From the NCBI RefSeq assembly GCF_023544665.1, contig NZ_JAMJFL010000003.1, positions 124,001-188,000 of the forward strand: a DNA stretch of 64,000 nt. The letters run 5' to 3'. The DNA is from Streptomyces sp. YS415. Its GTDB lineage: Bacteria; Actinomycetota; Actinomycetes; Streptomycetales; Streptomycetaceae. Below, piece after piece: positions 25,985 to 37,006 of the stretch (position 1 is its first letter; each line of letters opens with the position of its first letter). Under the pieces are notes generated by a model. The model was not told where the DNA came from, did not search any database, and saw nothing but the letters and a program-made list of their open reading frames with translations. A program made the translations under genes and the position numbers.

Positions 25985-27589
25985 TCACTGCCGGTCACCG
26001 GCGGCGTCGGCCGTGAGACGCAGCTTGAACCGCTGGAGCTTGCCGGTCGCCGTACGCGGCAGGGCGTCCAGGAACACGATCTCGCGCGGGCACTTGTACG
26101 GCGCGAGTTCCGCCTTGACGAAGGAGCGCAGCGCCGCCGCGTCCCGGGGCGCGTCCGGCCGGAGCACCGCGAACGCCGTCACGACCTGTCCGCGCGCCGC
26201 GTCGGGCCGGCCCACCACCGCCGTCTCCAGCACGTCCGGGTGGCGCAGCAGCGCCTCCTCGACCTCCGGACCGGCGATGTTGTACCCGGCCGAGATGATC
26301 ATGTCGTCCGCGCGGGCGACGTAGCGGAAGTAGCCGTCACTCTCCCGGACGTAGGTGTCGCCGGTGATGTTCCAGCCGTGCCGCACGTACTCGCGCTGGC
26401 GGGGGTCGGCGAGATAGCGGCAGCCGACCGGTCCGCGCACCGCGAGCAGTCCCGGCTCCCCGTCGGGCTTCTCCCGGCCGTCCGCGTCGACCACGCGCGC
26501 GTGCCAGCCGGGCACCGGCAGCCCGGTGGTGCCGGGCCTGATGTGCTCGTCGGCGGCGGAGACGAAGATGTGCAGCAGTTCGGTGGCGCCGATGCCGTTG
26601 ATGATGCGCAGCCCGGTCCGCTCGTGCCAGGCCCGCCAGGTGGCGGCGGGCAGGTTCTCGCCGGCCGAGACACAGCGGCGCAGGCTGGAGACGTCGTGCC
26701 CGTCCAGTTCGCCGAGCATCACGCGGTAGGCGGTCGGCGCGGTGAACAGCACCGTCACCCGGTGCTCGGCGACGGCGGACAGCAACTGCCGCGGGCCGGC
26801 CTGTTCGAGCAGCAGCGCGCTCGCCCCGGCCCGCAGCGGGAAGACCACGAGCCCGCCGAGCCCGAAGGTGAAGCCGAGCGGGGGACTGCCGGTGAACACA
26901 TCGCCCGTACGGGGCCGGAGCACGTACTTGGAAAAGGTGTCCGCTATGGCCAGCACATCCCGGTGGAAGTGCATACAGCCCTTGGGCCGCCCGGTGGTGC
27001 CGGAGGTGAAGGCGATCAGCGCCACGTCGTCGCAGGCGGTGTCCACGGCGGTGTACGGGGTGCGCGGCGCCGGCCGCTTCAGCAGGTCGTCCGGGGCGTC
27101 ACCGCCGTAGGCGGCGATCCGCAGCCCGGGTATCTCCGCCTTGGCGAGGTCGTCGACGGCCCGGATGTCGCACAGGGCGTGGCTCACCTCGGCCATCCGG
27201 CACATCGTGCGCAGCTCGTGCGGGCGCTGCTGGGCCAGGACGGTCACGGCGACCGCGCCCGCCTTGAGCACCGCGAGCCAGCAGGCCGCGAGCCAGGGGC
27301 CGGTGGGGCCGCGCAGCAGCACCCGGTTGCCGGGGACGACCCCCAGGTCGCCGGTCAGCAGGTGCGCGAGCCGGTCGACCCGGGCCCGCAGCTCGCCGTA
27401 GGTCCAGCCGGGGCCGCCGGCGGTGCGGAACGCCGGACGGTCGTCCGGGGGGCCCTGCAGCAGCTCGGCGGCGCAGTTCAGCCGTTCGGGGTACCGCAGC
27501 TCCGGCAGATCGAAGGTGAGTTCGGGCCACTGGTCGGCCGGCGGGAGATGGTCGCGCGCGAAGGTGTCGAGATGCGCCGAGACGTTCAT
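25985..27589 (-). CDS. Aryl-CoA ligase (benzoate/2-aminobenzoate-CoA ligase family)
   Basis: 534 aa, ANL superfamily acyl-CoA synthetase. It has A3 motif LIAFTSGTTGRPKGCMHFHRD, A5 INGIGATELLHIFVS, A8 hinge region ISAGYNIAGPEVEEALLRHPDV, and catalytic Lys in PRTATGKLQRFKL near the C-terminus. The HFHRD and GIGATELLHIF segments are typical of benzoate/aminobenzoate-CoA ligases. It activates an aromatic acid with ATP and CoA, here most likely 2-aminobenzoate. ATG 27587-27589 is preceded by AAGGGGGC. Upstream is the divergent promoter with a long inverted repeat; paaX follows directly. Confidence 0.85.
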   Translation of the reverse strand: MNVSAHLDTFARDHLPPADQWPELTFDLPELRYPERLNCAAELLQGPPDDRPAFRTAGGPGWTYGELRARVDRLAHLLTGDLGVVPGNRVLLRGPTGPWLAACWLAVLKAGAVAVTVLAQQRPHELRTMCRMAEVSHALCDIRAVDDLAKAEIPGLRIAAYGGDAPDDLLKRPAPRTPYTAVDTACDDVALIAFTSGTTGRPKGCMHFHRDVLAIADTFSKYVLRPRTGDVFTGSPPLGFTFGLGGLVVFPLRAGASALLLEQAGPRQLLSAVAEHRVTVLFTAPTAYRVMLGELDGHDVSSLRRCVSAGENLPAATWRAWHERTGLRIINGIGATELLHIFVSAADEHIRPGTTGLPVPGWHARVVDADGREKPDGEPGLLAVRGPVGCRYLADPRQREYVRHGWNITGDTYVRESDGYFRYVARADDMIISAGYNIAGPEVEEALLRHPDVLETAVVGRPDAARGQVVTAFAVLRPDAPRDAAALRSFVKAELAPYKCPREIVFLDALPRTATGKLQRFKLRLTADAAGDRQ

Positions 27590-27641
27590 GGCGGTGCGCC
27601 CCCTTGCCTGGTGGGCTCCCTGGTGGGCTCGCCCGAGGAGC

Positions 27642-27679
27642 GTATCGCGTTGGTGACGGCAGTCAACTGCACGCGATAC
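27642..27679. promoter_or_regulatory. Inverted repeat in the divergent ligase / acyl-CoA dehydrogenase promoter
   Basis: GTATCGCGT (27642-27650) and its exact complement ACGCGATAC (27671-27679) flank a 20-base spacer that itself contains the palindrome TGACGGCAGTCA (27654-27665). Long spaced inverted repeats are known for PaaX operators. The inner palindrome recurs upstream of the enoyl-CoA hydratase gene. The site lies 53 bases from the ligase start and 56 bases from the dehydrogenase start, able to control both. Confidence 0.7.
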
Positions 27680-27734
27680 CGTCGGGGGAGTGGCTCCGCG
27701 GTCCCGTCGACGGCCGCGGGCGGAGAGGACGGCG

Positions 27735-28865
27735 ATGTCCGCATTCTCACTCGCACCGGAACAGACCGCCTGGTGTGCCGACCTGCGCCTGCTGGCCGCC
27801 GAGCGCCTGCGCCCGCTCGCCGAGAAGGGCGAGCCCGGCCGGGTCAACCGCCCGCTCGTCGCCGCACTGGGCGGCCTCGGCCTGCTGCCCCGCCTGTTCA
27901 CCTCCGGCGCCCTGGACCTGTGCCTGATGCGCGAGTCCCTGGCCTACGCGTGCACCGAGGCGGAGACCGCCCTCGCCCTCCAGGGCCTGGGCGCCCACCC
28001 GGTCCACGCCCACGGCACCCCGGCCCAGCGGGAGCGCTGGCTGCCGGGGGTCGGCGAGGGCACGGCGGTGGCCGCGTTCGCGCTGAGCGAGCCGGGGGCG
28101 GGCTCGGACGCGGCGGCCCTGTCCCTCACCGCCGACGCCGACGGCCCCTCCGCCTGGCGCCTCACCGGCGAGAAGTGCTGGATCTCCAACGCCCCCGACG
28201 CCGACTTCTACACGGTGTTCGCCCGCACCACCCCGGGCGCCGGATCCCGGGGAGTGACCGCGTTCCTGGTACCGGCCGACCGCCCGGGCCTGACCGGCGC
28301 CTCCCTCGACATGCTCTCCCCGCACCCCATCGGGACGCTGGACTTCGACGCGGTCCCGGTGACGGCCGACGACCTCCTGGGCGAGCCCGACCGGGGCTTC
28401 CGGGTGGCGATGGGCACCCTGAACCTCTTCCGCCCCAGCGTCGGCGCCTTCGCTGTCGGCATGGCGCAGGCAGCCCTGGACGCGACGCTCGCCCACACCG
28501 CCCGACGGGACGCCTTCGGCGGCACGCTGAGCGACCTGCAGACGGTCGCCCACCAGGTCGCCGAGCTGGCCCTGCGCACCGAGGCGGCCCGTCTGATGGT
28601 GTACGCGGCGGCCACGGCGTACGACGAAGACGCCCCGGACGTGCCCAGGCGCGCCGCGATGGCGAAGCTGCTGGCGACCGAGACGGCGCAGTACGTCGTG
28701 GACCGGGCCGTCCAGTTGCACGGCGCCCGGGCCCTGCGCCGGGGTCACCTGCTGGAGCACCTGTACCGCGAGGTCCGCGCCCCGCGGATCTACGAGGGCG
28801 CGAGCGAGGTGCAACGCGGCATCATCGCCAAGGAGTTGTACGCCGACCTGGAGGCACGGTCATGA
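27735..28865 (+). CDS. Acyl-CoA dehydrogenase
   Basis: 376 aa, FAD-dependent acyl-CoA dehydrogenase fold. It has FALSEPGAGSDAAALSLTA, the FAD-binding WRLTGEKCWISNAPDADFYTVFART, and catalytic-Glu motif IYEGASEVQRGIIAKEL. The middle domain RPSVGAFAVGMAQAALDATLAHTARRDAFGG is typical. ATG 27735 has GGAGAGGA upstream. It is divergent from the ligase and coupled by ATGA to the RidA gene. In the proposed route it oxidises or dehydrogenates a non-aromatic CoA thioester intermediate; the real substrate is not proven. Confidence 0.88.
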   Translation: MSAFSLAPEQTAWCADLRLLAAERLRPLAEKGEPGRVNRPLVAALGGLGLLPRLFTSGALDLCLMRESLAYACTEAETALALQGLGAHPVHAHGTPAQRERWLPGVGEGTAVAAFALSEPGAGSDAAALSLTADADGPSAWRLTGEKCWISNAPDADFYTVFARTTPGAGSRGVTAFLVPADRPGLTGASLDMLSPHPIGTLDFDAVPVTADDLLGEPDRGFRVAMGTLNLFRPSVGAFAVGMAQAALDATLAHTARRDAFGGTLSDLQTVAHQVAELALRTEAARLMVYAAATAYDEDAPDVPRRAAMAKLLATETAQYVVDRAVQLHGARALRRGHLLEHLYREVRAPRIYEGASEVQRGIIAKELYADLEARS

Positions 28866-29260
28866 CAGCGGAACGCGTCGACCCGCCCGAGCTGTCCCCG
28901 CCCACGGGGTTCACCCACGCGGTGGTGGCGACGGGTTCCCGGCTGGTGTTCCTGGCCGGCCAGACAGCCCTGGACGCCGACGGGAAGATCCAGGGCGACA
29001 CGCTCCCGGAGCAGTTCGAGAAGGCGCTGGGCAACCTGCTGACGGCCCTGCGCGCGGCGGGCGGCACCCCGGCGGACCTGGCGCGGGTCACGGTGTACGC
29101 CACGGACCTCGGGACCTACCGCGGGCACGCCCGCGACCTGGGGCTGATCTGGCGGCGGCTGGCGGGCCGGGACTACCCGGCGATGGCCGTGGTGGAGGTC
29201 GTGCGCCTGTGGGACCGGCAGGCGCTGGTGGAACTGGACGGCTTCGCGGTGCTGCCGTAG
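28862..29260 (+). CDS. RidA/YjgF family enamine-imine deaminase
   Basis: 132 aa, chorismate-mutase-like trimer fold. Conserved blocks are RLVFLAGQTALDADGKIQGDTLPEQFEKALGNLLTALRAAGGTPADLARVTVYATDL and a C-terminal DYPAMAVVEVVRLWDRQALVELDGFAVLP. RidA proteins hydrolyse enamines and imines to ketones with release of ammonia. Translational coupling to the acyl-CoA dehydrogenase suits removal of the amino group from a 2-aminobenzoyl-CoA-derived enamine, as in the Azoarcus gene cluster. Confidence 0.87.
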   Translation: MTAERVDPPELSPPTGFTHAVVATGSRLVFLAGQTALDADGKIQGDTLPEQFEKALGNLLTALRAAGGTPADLARVTVYATDLGTYRGHARDLGLIWRRLAGRDYPAMAVVEVVRLWDRQALVELDGFAVLP

Positions 29261-29268
29261 CGCGCCGG

Positions 29269-29463
29269 TCAGGCGGCCATCGCCAGCCGGTCCACCGGCA
29301 CCCGGTGCGGCAGCACGACCCGCCCGTCCGGCAGCAGCTCACCGGAGTCGTCGAAGACGATCGTGCCGTCGCACAGCAGGCTCCACCCCTGCTCGGGATG
29401 GGCGGCGACGACGAGCGGAGCATGCGTACCGGTCACGGAACACGACGTCGGGTGAGCACTCAT
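29269..29463 (-). CDS. DUF5999 family small protein
   Basis: 64 aa from ATG 29461-29463 with GGAGG 6 bases upstream. The block AAHPEQGWSLLCDGTIVFDDSGELLPDGRVVLPHR is the Streptomyces DUF5999 signature as I recall it. Two Cys (positions 8 and 31) and several His are present. No signal peptide. The function is unknown. It converges with ridA, 8 bases apart. Confidence 0.75.
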   Translation of the reverse strand: MSAHPTSCSVTGTHAPLVVAAHPEQGWSLLCDGTIVFDDSGELLPDGRVVLPHRVPVDRLAMAA

Positions 29464-29551
29464 GGCGCGCCTCCACATGGGTCGGACACTTCCTATGGGT
29501 AGACCATCCTCCCGGCGTGAACGCATCGCCACGGGCCGGCCGCAAGCGTGA

Positions 29552-30112
<561 letters not shown>

Positions 30113-30140
30113 CCCCCTGCGGGTCACCGGATACGACTGC

Positions 30141-30184
30141 GGCCGGACTCCGCGGCCGGCGACAGGCCGCCGCGGAGTCCGGCC
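30141..30184. terminator. Bidirectional terminator hairpin
   Basis: A perfect 16-bp stem GGCCGGACTCCGCGGC / GCCGCGGAGTCCGGCC around a 12-base loop lies between convergent DUF6299 and DUF305 genes, serving both directions. Confidence 0.85.
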
Positions 30185-30190
30185 ACCGCG

Positions 30191-30835
30191 CTACGAGAGC
30201 CGGTCGACGACGGCCCGGAGCTGCTCGACCTCCGCTGCCTGGCTCTTGACGACGGCTGCCGCCATCTTCCGGGCGCCGGGATGCTCGCCGTTCCTCCGCT
30301 CGTCCTCGGCCATGGCGATCGCGCCGTTGTGGTGCTCGATCATCATCTCGGCGAAGGCCTTGTCGAACGCGGTGCCCTTCAGGGCCTTGAGCTCCGCCAT
30401 GTCCGCGCCGGACATCATGCCGTCACCGCCGTGGCCCGCGCCGTGGTCCATGCCGGACCCCGACGCATCGGCGGCCGGCTGCTTCCAGGACTGAAGCCAG
30501 CCCTTCATCGTCGTGATCTCCGGGCCCTGGGCCCGCTCGATCCGCCCCGCGAGCTCCTCGACCTCCGCGTCGGAGGCCCGGCCGTCGGCCAGCTCCGCCA
30601 TCTCCAGGGCCTGTTCGTGGTGCGGAATCATCATCCGCGCGAACGCGACATCCGCGTCGTTGAAGGTCCCGGCCCCGGCCCCGGCTCCTGCCCGCTCCGA
30701 CGCCGTCCGCGACGCCGAACCGCCGTGCTCCATGCCGTCCATGCCGTCCGTGCCGTCGCCCCCGCAGGCCGCGAGGAACAGGGCGCCCGCCGCGACGAGA
30801 CCCGCCGCGGCGAGGCCGCGCTTGATTGCAGTCAT
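30191..30835 (-). CDS. DUF305 domain lipoprotein
   Basis: 214 aa. Lipoprotein signal with lipobox LAAC (residues about 21-24). The DUF305 four-helix region has two HH motifs, FARMMIPHHEQALEMAEL and FAEMMIEHHNGAIAMAEDE. Met/His-rich linkers (DGMDGMEHGG, GMDHGAGHGGDGMMSG) suggest metal binding, and copper has been suggested for some DUF305 proteins. It is anchored outside the cell membrane. It is downstream of the DUF6153 gene with a 76-base gap and is probably cotranscribed. Confidence 0.85.
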   Translation of the reverse strand: MTAIKRGLAAAGLVAAGALFLAACGGDGTDGMDGMEHGGSASRTASERAGAGAGAGTFNDADVAFARMMIPHHEQALEMAELADGRASDAEVEELAGRIERAQGPEITTMKGWLQSWKQPAADASGSGMDHGAGHGGDGMMSGADMAELKALKGTAFDKAFAEMMIEHHNGAIAMAEDERRNGEHPGARKMAAAVVKSQAAEVEQLRAVVDRLS

Positions 30836-30911
30836 GGGTGATCTCACCTTGCTTGTCGTTCCGTTCGTGGGCATGCCGAGTCACGGGCTCACGCCCGTGG
30901 CGGGGACCGGC

Positions 30912-31313
30912 CTATTGCCGCAGAACGGACAACTGGGTGAGATCGGGGCGGCGCGGCGGTGGACGGGGCCGCCCCACGGCGGCGACCTGGGCGAGGAGCC
31001 GGGCCGCCACGTCCCGGGCGCGGGCGCTCGCCGCCTTCGACAGGGCGGCGAGCACCAGGGCACCGAAGAGCACCGCGACACACAGCGACATCGGGTCCAT
31101 CGGCACGGCGGGCTCGTGCGTGGACGAGCCGTCCGGCCCGGACGCCGCCGGGTGGTCCACGGCCGCCGCATGCGCGGACGCGTGCGAACCCGCAGGGGAG
31201 GAGTCCTCGGGGTGCCCGAGGGTGTGCATCACGAACACCCCGAGCGCGAGCACGACGACGAGCAGCAGCTGCCCGAGGGCGCCTCCCGCCCGCACGTACC
31301 CGCTCGTCCGCAT
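30912..31313 (-). CDS. DUF6153 family membrane protein
   Basis: 133 aa with two predicted membrane segments: LGQLLLVVVLALGVFVMHTL (residues about 13-32) and MSLCVAVLFGALVLAAL (about 75-91). The His/Ser/Ala-rich segment between them should be extracytoplasmic. It resembles Streptomyces DUF6153. It probably shares a transcript with the DUF305 lipoprotein; the pairing of a His-containing membrane protein with a metal-binding lipoprotein hints at metal handling. The start is ATG 31311-31313. Confidence 0.7.
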   Translation of the reverse strand: MRTSGYVRAGGALGQLLLVVVLALGVFVMHTLGHPEDSSPAGSHASAHAAAVDHPAASGPDGSSTHEPAVPMDPMSLCVAVLFGALVLAALSKAASARARDVAARLLAQVAAVGRPRPPPRRPDLTQLSVLRQ

Positions 31314-31330
31314 GGTCCGAGCCTACGTGC

Positions 31331-32860
31331 TCAGATGTCGCGGAACGTCTCGATCTGCGCGCCGATCGAGTTGAGGCGCTCGGCGAGGTCCTCGTAGCCG
31401 CGGTTGATGACGTACACGTTGCGGAGCACCGACGTGCCCTCCGCCGCCATCATCGCCAGCAGGACGACCACCGCGGGGCGCAGGGCCGGCGGGCACATCA
31501 TCTCGGCCGCGCGCCAGCGGGTGGGGCCCTCGACCAGGACGCGGTGCGGGTCCAGCAACTGGAGGCGGCCGCCGAGCCGGTTGAGGTCGGTCAGGTAGAT
31601 CGCGCGGTTGTCGTAGACCCAGTCGTGGATGAGGGTCTTGCCCGAGGCGACGGCCGCGATGGCCGCGAAGAACGGGACGTTGTCGATGTTCAGGCCCGGG
31701 AACGGCATCGGGTGGATCTTGTCGATCGGCGCCTCCAGCTTGGAGGGCCGGACGGTCAGGTCCACCAGGCGGGTACGGCCGTTGTCCGCGCAGTACTCGG
31801 GGGTGCGGTCGTGGTCGAGGCCCATCTCCTCCAGGACCGCGAGCTCGATCTCCAGGAACTCGATGGGCACCCGGCGCACCGTCAGCTCCGACTCGGTCAC
31901 CACCGCGGCGGCCAGCAGGCTCATCGCCTCGACCGGGTCCTCGGAGGGGGAGTAGTCCACGTCGACGTCGATGGTCGGCACGCCGTGCACGGTGAGCGTG
32001 GTGGTGCCGATGCCCTCGACCTTGACGCCGAGCGCCTCCAGGAAGAAGCACAGGTCCTGGACCATGTAGTTGGAGGAGGCGTTGCGGATCGTGGTCACGC
32101 CGTCGTGCCGGGCGGCGGCCAGCAGGGCGTTCTCGGTGACCGTGTCCCCGCGCTCGGTCAGCACGATCGGGCGGTCGGGCGAGATCGCCCGGTCCACCTG
32201 GGCGTGGTACAGGCCCTCGGTGGCCGCGATGTCCAGACCGAACCGGCGCAGCGCGATCATGTGCGGCTCGATGGTGCGCGTACCGAGGTCGCAGCCGCCC
32301 GCGTAGGGCAGCTTGAAGGTGTCCATCCGGTGCAGCAGCGGGCCCAGGAACATGATGATGGAGCGGGTGCGGACGGCCGCCTCGGCGTCGATGGCGCCCA
32401 TGTCGAGCTCGGCCGGGGGCACCAGTTCCAGGTCGACCCCGCCGTTGATCCAGCGCGTCCGCACACCGATGGAGTGCAGCACCTCCAGCAGCCGGTAGAC
32501 CTCCTCGATGCGGGCCACCCGGCGCAGCACCGTGCGCCCCTTGTTGAGCAGCGAGGCGCACAGCAGTGCCACGCACGCGTTCTTGCTCGTCTTCACATCG
32601 ATCGCGCCGGACAGCCGCCGGCCGCCCACCACCCGAAGATGCATCGGACCCGCATAGCCCAGAGAGACGATTTCGCTGTCCAGGGCTTCACCGATACGGG
32701 CGATCATCTCAAGGCTGATGTTCTGATTGCCGCGCTCGATCCGGTTGACGGCGCTCTGACTGGTGCCGAGCGCCTCGGCCAGCTGCGTCTGTGTCCAGCC
32801 ACGGTGTTGCCGGGCGTCACGGATGAGCTTGCCGATGCGTACGAGGTAGTCGTCTGCCAT
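31331..32860 (-). CDS. murA2: MurA paralogue fused to an N-terminal XRE-type HTH
   Basis: 509 aa. Residues 1-70 are an XRE helix-turn-helix (LIRDARQHRGWTQTQLAEALGTSQSAVNRIERGNQNISLEMIARI). Residues 72-509 are a UDP-GlcNAc 1-carboxyvinyltransferase-type enolpyruvyl transferase. It has KTSKNACVALLCASLL (the KNAA/S region) and the loop PYAGGCDLGTRTIEPH with the PEP-binding/fosfomycin-target Cys190. The loop reads GTRT where classic MurA has GARP. The fusion suggests a regulator that senses UDP-GlcNAc or PEP, or a transferase under its own control. S. coelicolor has the same layout (SCO5998, from memory). A palindrome lies 12 bases upstream of the start. Confidence 0.9.
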   Translation of the reverse strand: MADDYLVRIGKLIRDARQHRGWTQTQLAEALGTSQSAVNRIERGNQNISLEMIARIGEALDSEIVSLGYAGPMHLRVVGGRRLSGAIDVKTSKNACVALLCASLLNKGRTVLRRVARIEEVYRLLEVLHSIGVRTRWINGGVDLELVPPAELDMGAIDAEAAVRTRSIIMFLGPLLHRMDTFKLPYAGGCDLGTRTIEPHMIALRRFGLDIAATEGLYHAQVDRAISPDRPIVLTERGDTVTENALLAAARHDGVTTIRNASSNYMVQDLCFFLEALGVKVEGIGTTTLTVHGVPTIDVDVDYSPSEDPVEAMSLLAAAVVTESELTVRRVPIEFLEIELAVLEEMGLDHDRTPEYCADNGRTRLVDLTVRPSKLEAPIDKIHPMPFPGLNIDNVPFFAAIAAVASGKTLIHDWVYDNRAIYLTDLNRLGGRLQLLDPHRVLVEGPTRWRAAEMMCPPALRPAVVVLLAMMAAEGTSVLRNVYVINRGYEDLAERLNSIGAQIETFRDI

Positions 32861-32871
32861 GAGGTTGAGGC

Positions 32872-32889
32872 TATCTCAGATATGAGATG
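32872..32889. promoter_or_regulatory. Palindrome TATCTC-N6-GAGATG upstream of the HTH-murA gene
   Basis: TATCTCAGATATGAGATG lies 12-29 bases before the murA2 start codon (minus strand). The same TATCTC-N6-GAGAT pattern occurs upstream of aconitase at 33920-33937. The position suits autoregulation by the HTH domain of the fusion protein, which is inference. Confidence 0.55.
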
Positions 32890-32924
32890 GCGCCTCCTGG
32901 GGGACCCGTCCGGGTGACGGAGCG

Positions 32925-33122
32925 TCAGCGCCGCCTGGCGGTACGGGTACGGCGCCACCCGAAAGGTCCGGGCAAATCCATCGATGTCGTACGACGTCCG
33001 GTGCTGCTGTGGGTGTGCCGGGGGCCGTTCGCCCCACCGGTGGTGATGGACCAGGAGCGCCGGTTGATGTTCAGCCGGACTCCGGGCAGGATGCGGAAGC
33101 TCTTGCGAAAGGTCAGGGGCAT
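32925..33122 (-). CDS. DUF4236 family small protein
   Basis: 65 aa from ATG 33120-33122, with GGGAGG 6 bases upstream. LTFRKSFRILPGVRLNINRRSWSITTGG is the DUF4236 motif (FRKS, GVRLNxSxxGxSxSxG), and the end MDLPGPFGWRRTRTARRR is Arg-rich. The function is unknown; in other bacteria DUF4236 is often fused to membrane or SH3-like regions. It lies between the HTH-murA gene and an unknown gene, all on the minus strand. Confidence 0.75.
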   Translation of the reverse strand: MPLTFRKSFRILPGVRLNINRRSWSITTGGANGPRHTHSSTGRRTTSMDLPGPFGWRRTRTARRR

Positions 33123-33159
33123 GGAGGCCTCCCGTCGAAGCGGTTCGGACCCCTGTCGG

Positions 33160-33858
33160 TTACCCCGGCCTGGCGAACTGATGGCAGAACTCCACAGGTT
33201 CGTCGAAGGTGACGGCGGCTATGGGGGCGCCGGTGACGACGTAGGAGTGCCGCGACACCCGCCCCTCCTCCGTCCGCAGCTCCAGCAGACCCGGCTCGGG
33301 GCACCGCCAGGTGAGCCGGGTGACGCACTCGCCGAGGGCGTTGGACAGATTGCTCCACCCCTGGCCGTTGGCGCGCAGCTCGAACTCCGAGCACTCCATC
33401 ACGCCGTAGTCGAAGGGGATGCTGCTCCAGTACCCGATGAGCGCCTCGTCCAGGCCGGTGCGCGGGTTCGCGGCGTCCTCCTCCGCGATCCGGCGCTGGA
33501 CGGCGATCCCGGGTCCGCCGAGGTCCACCACGCGGGTGCCGTGCACGGCGACGCCGAGGTCGCGGAACTCGACACCGACGTAGGGGATGCCGTCCCGGGA
33601 GACCGGGTGGATGTGGACGGCGCGCACGTCGAGTCCCTCGGGGAAGCCCTCGTGGTGCGCGCACACGGCGTGCCGGAGCGCTGTGAAGAGGTCGGGCAGA
33701 TGGGCGGCCGTCCAGGCGGCGCGCGCCAGGTCGTCGTCGGTCAGCAGAGGGCAGCGCAGCGGGGCGCGCCCGGGACGCAGACGCGTCCATGCGGTCGTCG
33801 GCAGCGGTACCCATTTTGTCCAGCCGCCCGCATGCCGGTGGAAATCGCCTCGCTTCAT
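33160..33858 (-). CDS. Hypothetical protein
   Basis: 232 aa, no domain I recognise. It reads as a globular alpha/beta protein with Trp- and acidic-rich stretches (EALIGYWSSIPFDYGVMECSEFELRANGQGWSNLSNALGECVTRLTWRCPEPGLLELRTEEGR) and no signal or membrane segment. The start at 33858 has no good Shine-Dalgarno on this strand, so an internal start is possible. It is divergent from aconitase and ends 37 bases before the DUF4236 gene. Confidence 0.6.
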   Translation of the reverse strand: MKRGDFHRHAGGWTKWVPLPTTAWTRLRPGRAPLRCPLLTDDDLARAAWTAAHLPDLFTALRHAVCAHHEGFPEGLDVRAVHIHPVSRDGIPYVGVEFRDLGVAVHGTRVVDLGGPGIAVQRRIAEEDAANPRTGLDEALIGYWSSIPFDYGVMECSEFELRANGQGWSNLSNALGECVTRLTWRCPEPGLLELRTEEGRVSRHSYVVTGAPIAAVTFDEPVEFCHQFARPG

Positions 33859-33919
33859 GGTGGAAGGAGGACATCACACGGAGGCCGGGCATGACCATCC
33901 CGGCCCCATGTACTAGAGT

Positions 33920-33937
33920 TATCTCGACATCGAGATA
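33920..33937. promoter_or_regulatory. Perfect palindrome upstream of aconitase
   Basis: TATCTCGACATCGAGATA, 8-bp arms around CA, lies 143-160 bases before the aconitase start in the divergent region. It shares the TATCTC-N6-GAGAT pattern with the site before the HTH-murA gene. It is probably an operator. Confidence 0.65.
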
Positions 33938-33992
33938 TCTGCCGAGGCGTACCGCAGCCGCACGCGATCATCGGTCTGGCAGTAAGGGTGAC

Positions 33993-36797
<2,805 letters not shown>

Positions 36798-36817
36798 GCG
36801 GCACGGCACAGCGGTTG

Positions 36818-36851
36818 AGGGCCGCATCCCCGGCGACGGGGGTGCGGCCCT
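36818..36851 (+). terminator. Terminator after aconitase
   Basis: AGGGCCGCATCCCC pairs with GGGGGTGCGGCCCT, one mismatch/wobble in a 14-bp stem around a short loop, 20 bases after the stop codon. Confidence 0.8.
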
Positions 36852-36884
36852 TCGCGTGTGACGCCTGTGCTCCAGGCGTTTACA

Positions 36885-36935
36885 AGCGCGCCGCGCAGCG
36901 CTACGTTCCGACCCTGTGGGGTGGGAGCGCTCCCA
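36885..36935 (+). promoter_or_regulatory. Orphan CebR box with a possible promoter
   Basis: TGGGAGCGCTCCCA at 36922-36935 is a perfect match to the 14-bp CebR operator of Streptomyces cellobiose/cellulose genes. TTACAA, 16 bases, then TACGTT just upstream could be a plus-strand promoter. No cellulose, cellobiose or beta-glucosidase gene lies downstream; transcription would run antisense into the vWA gene. It may be the scar of a lost gene. Confidence 0.7.
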
Positions 36936-37006
36936 TGCTCGGTGGACCGGAACCCGCCTCCGGGAGCCGCCCCCACCCCACACCTCCCTGCCGCGCGGCC
37001 GCCCGC

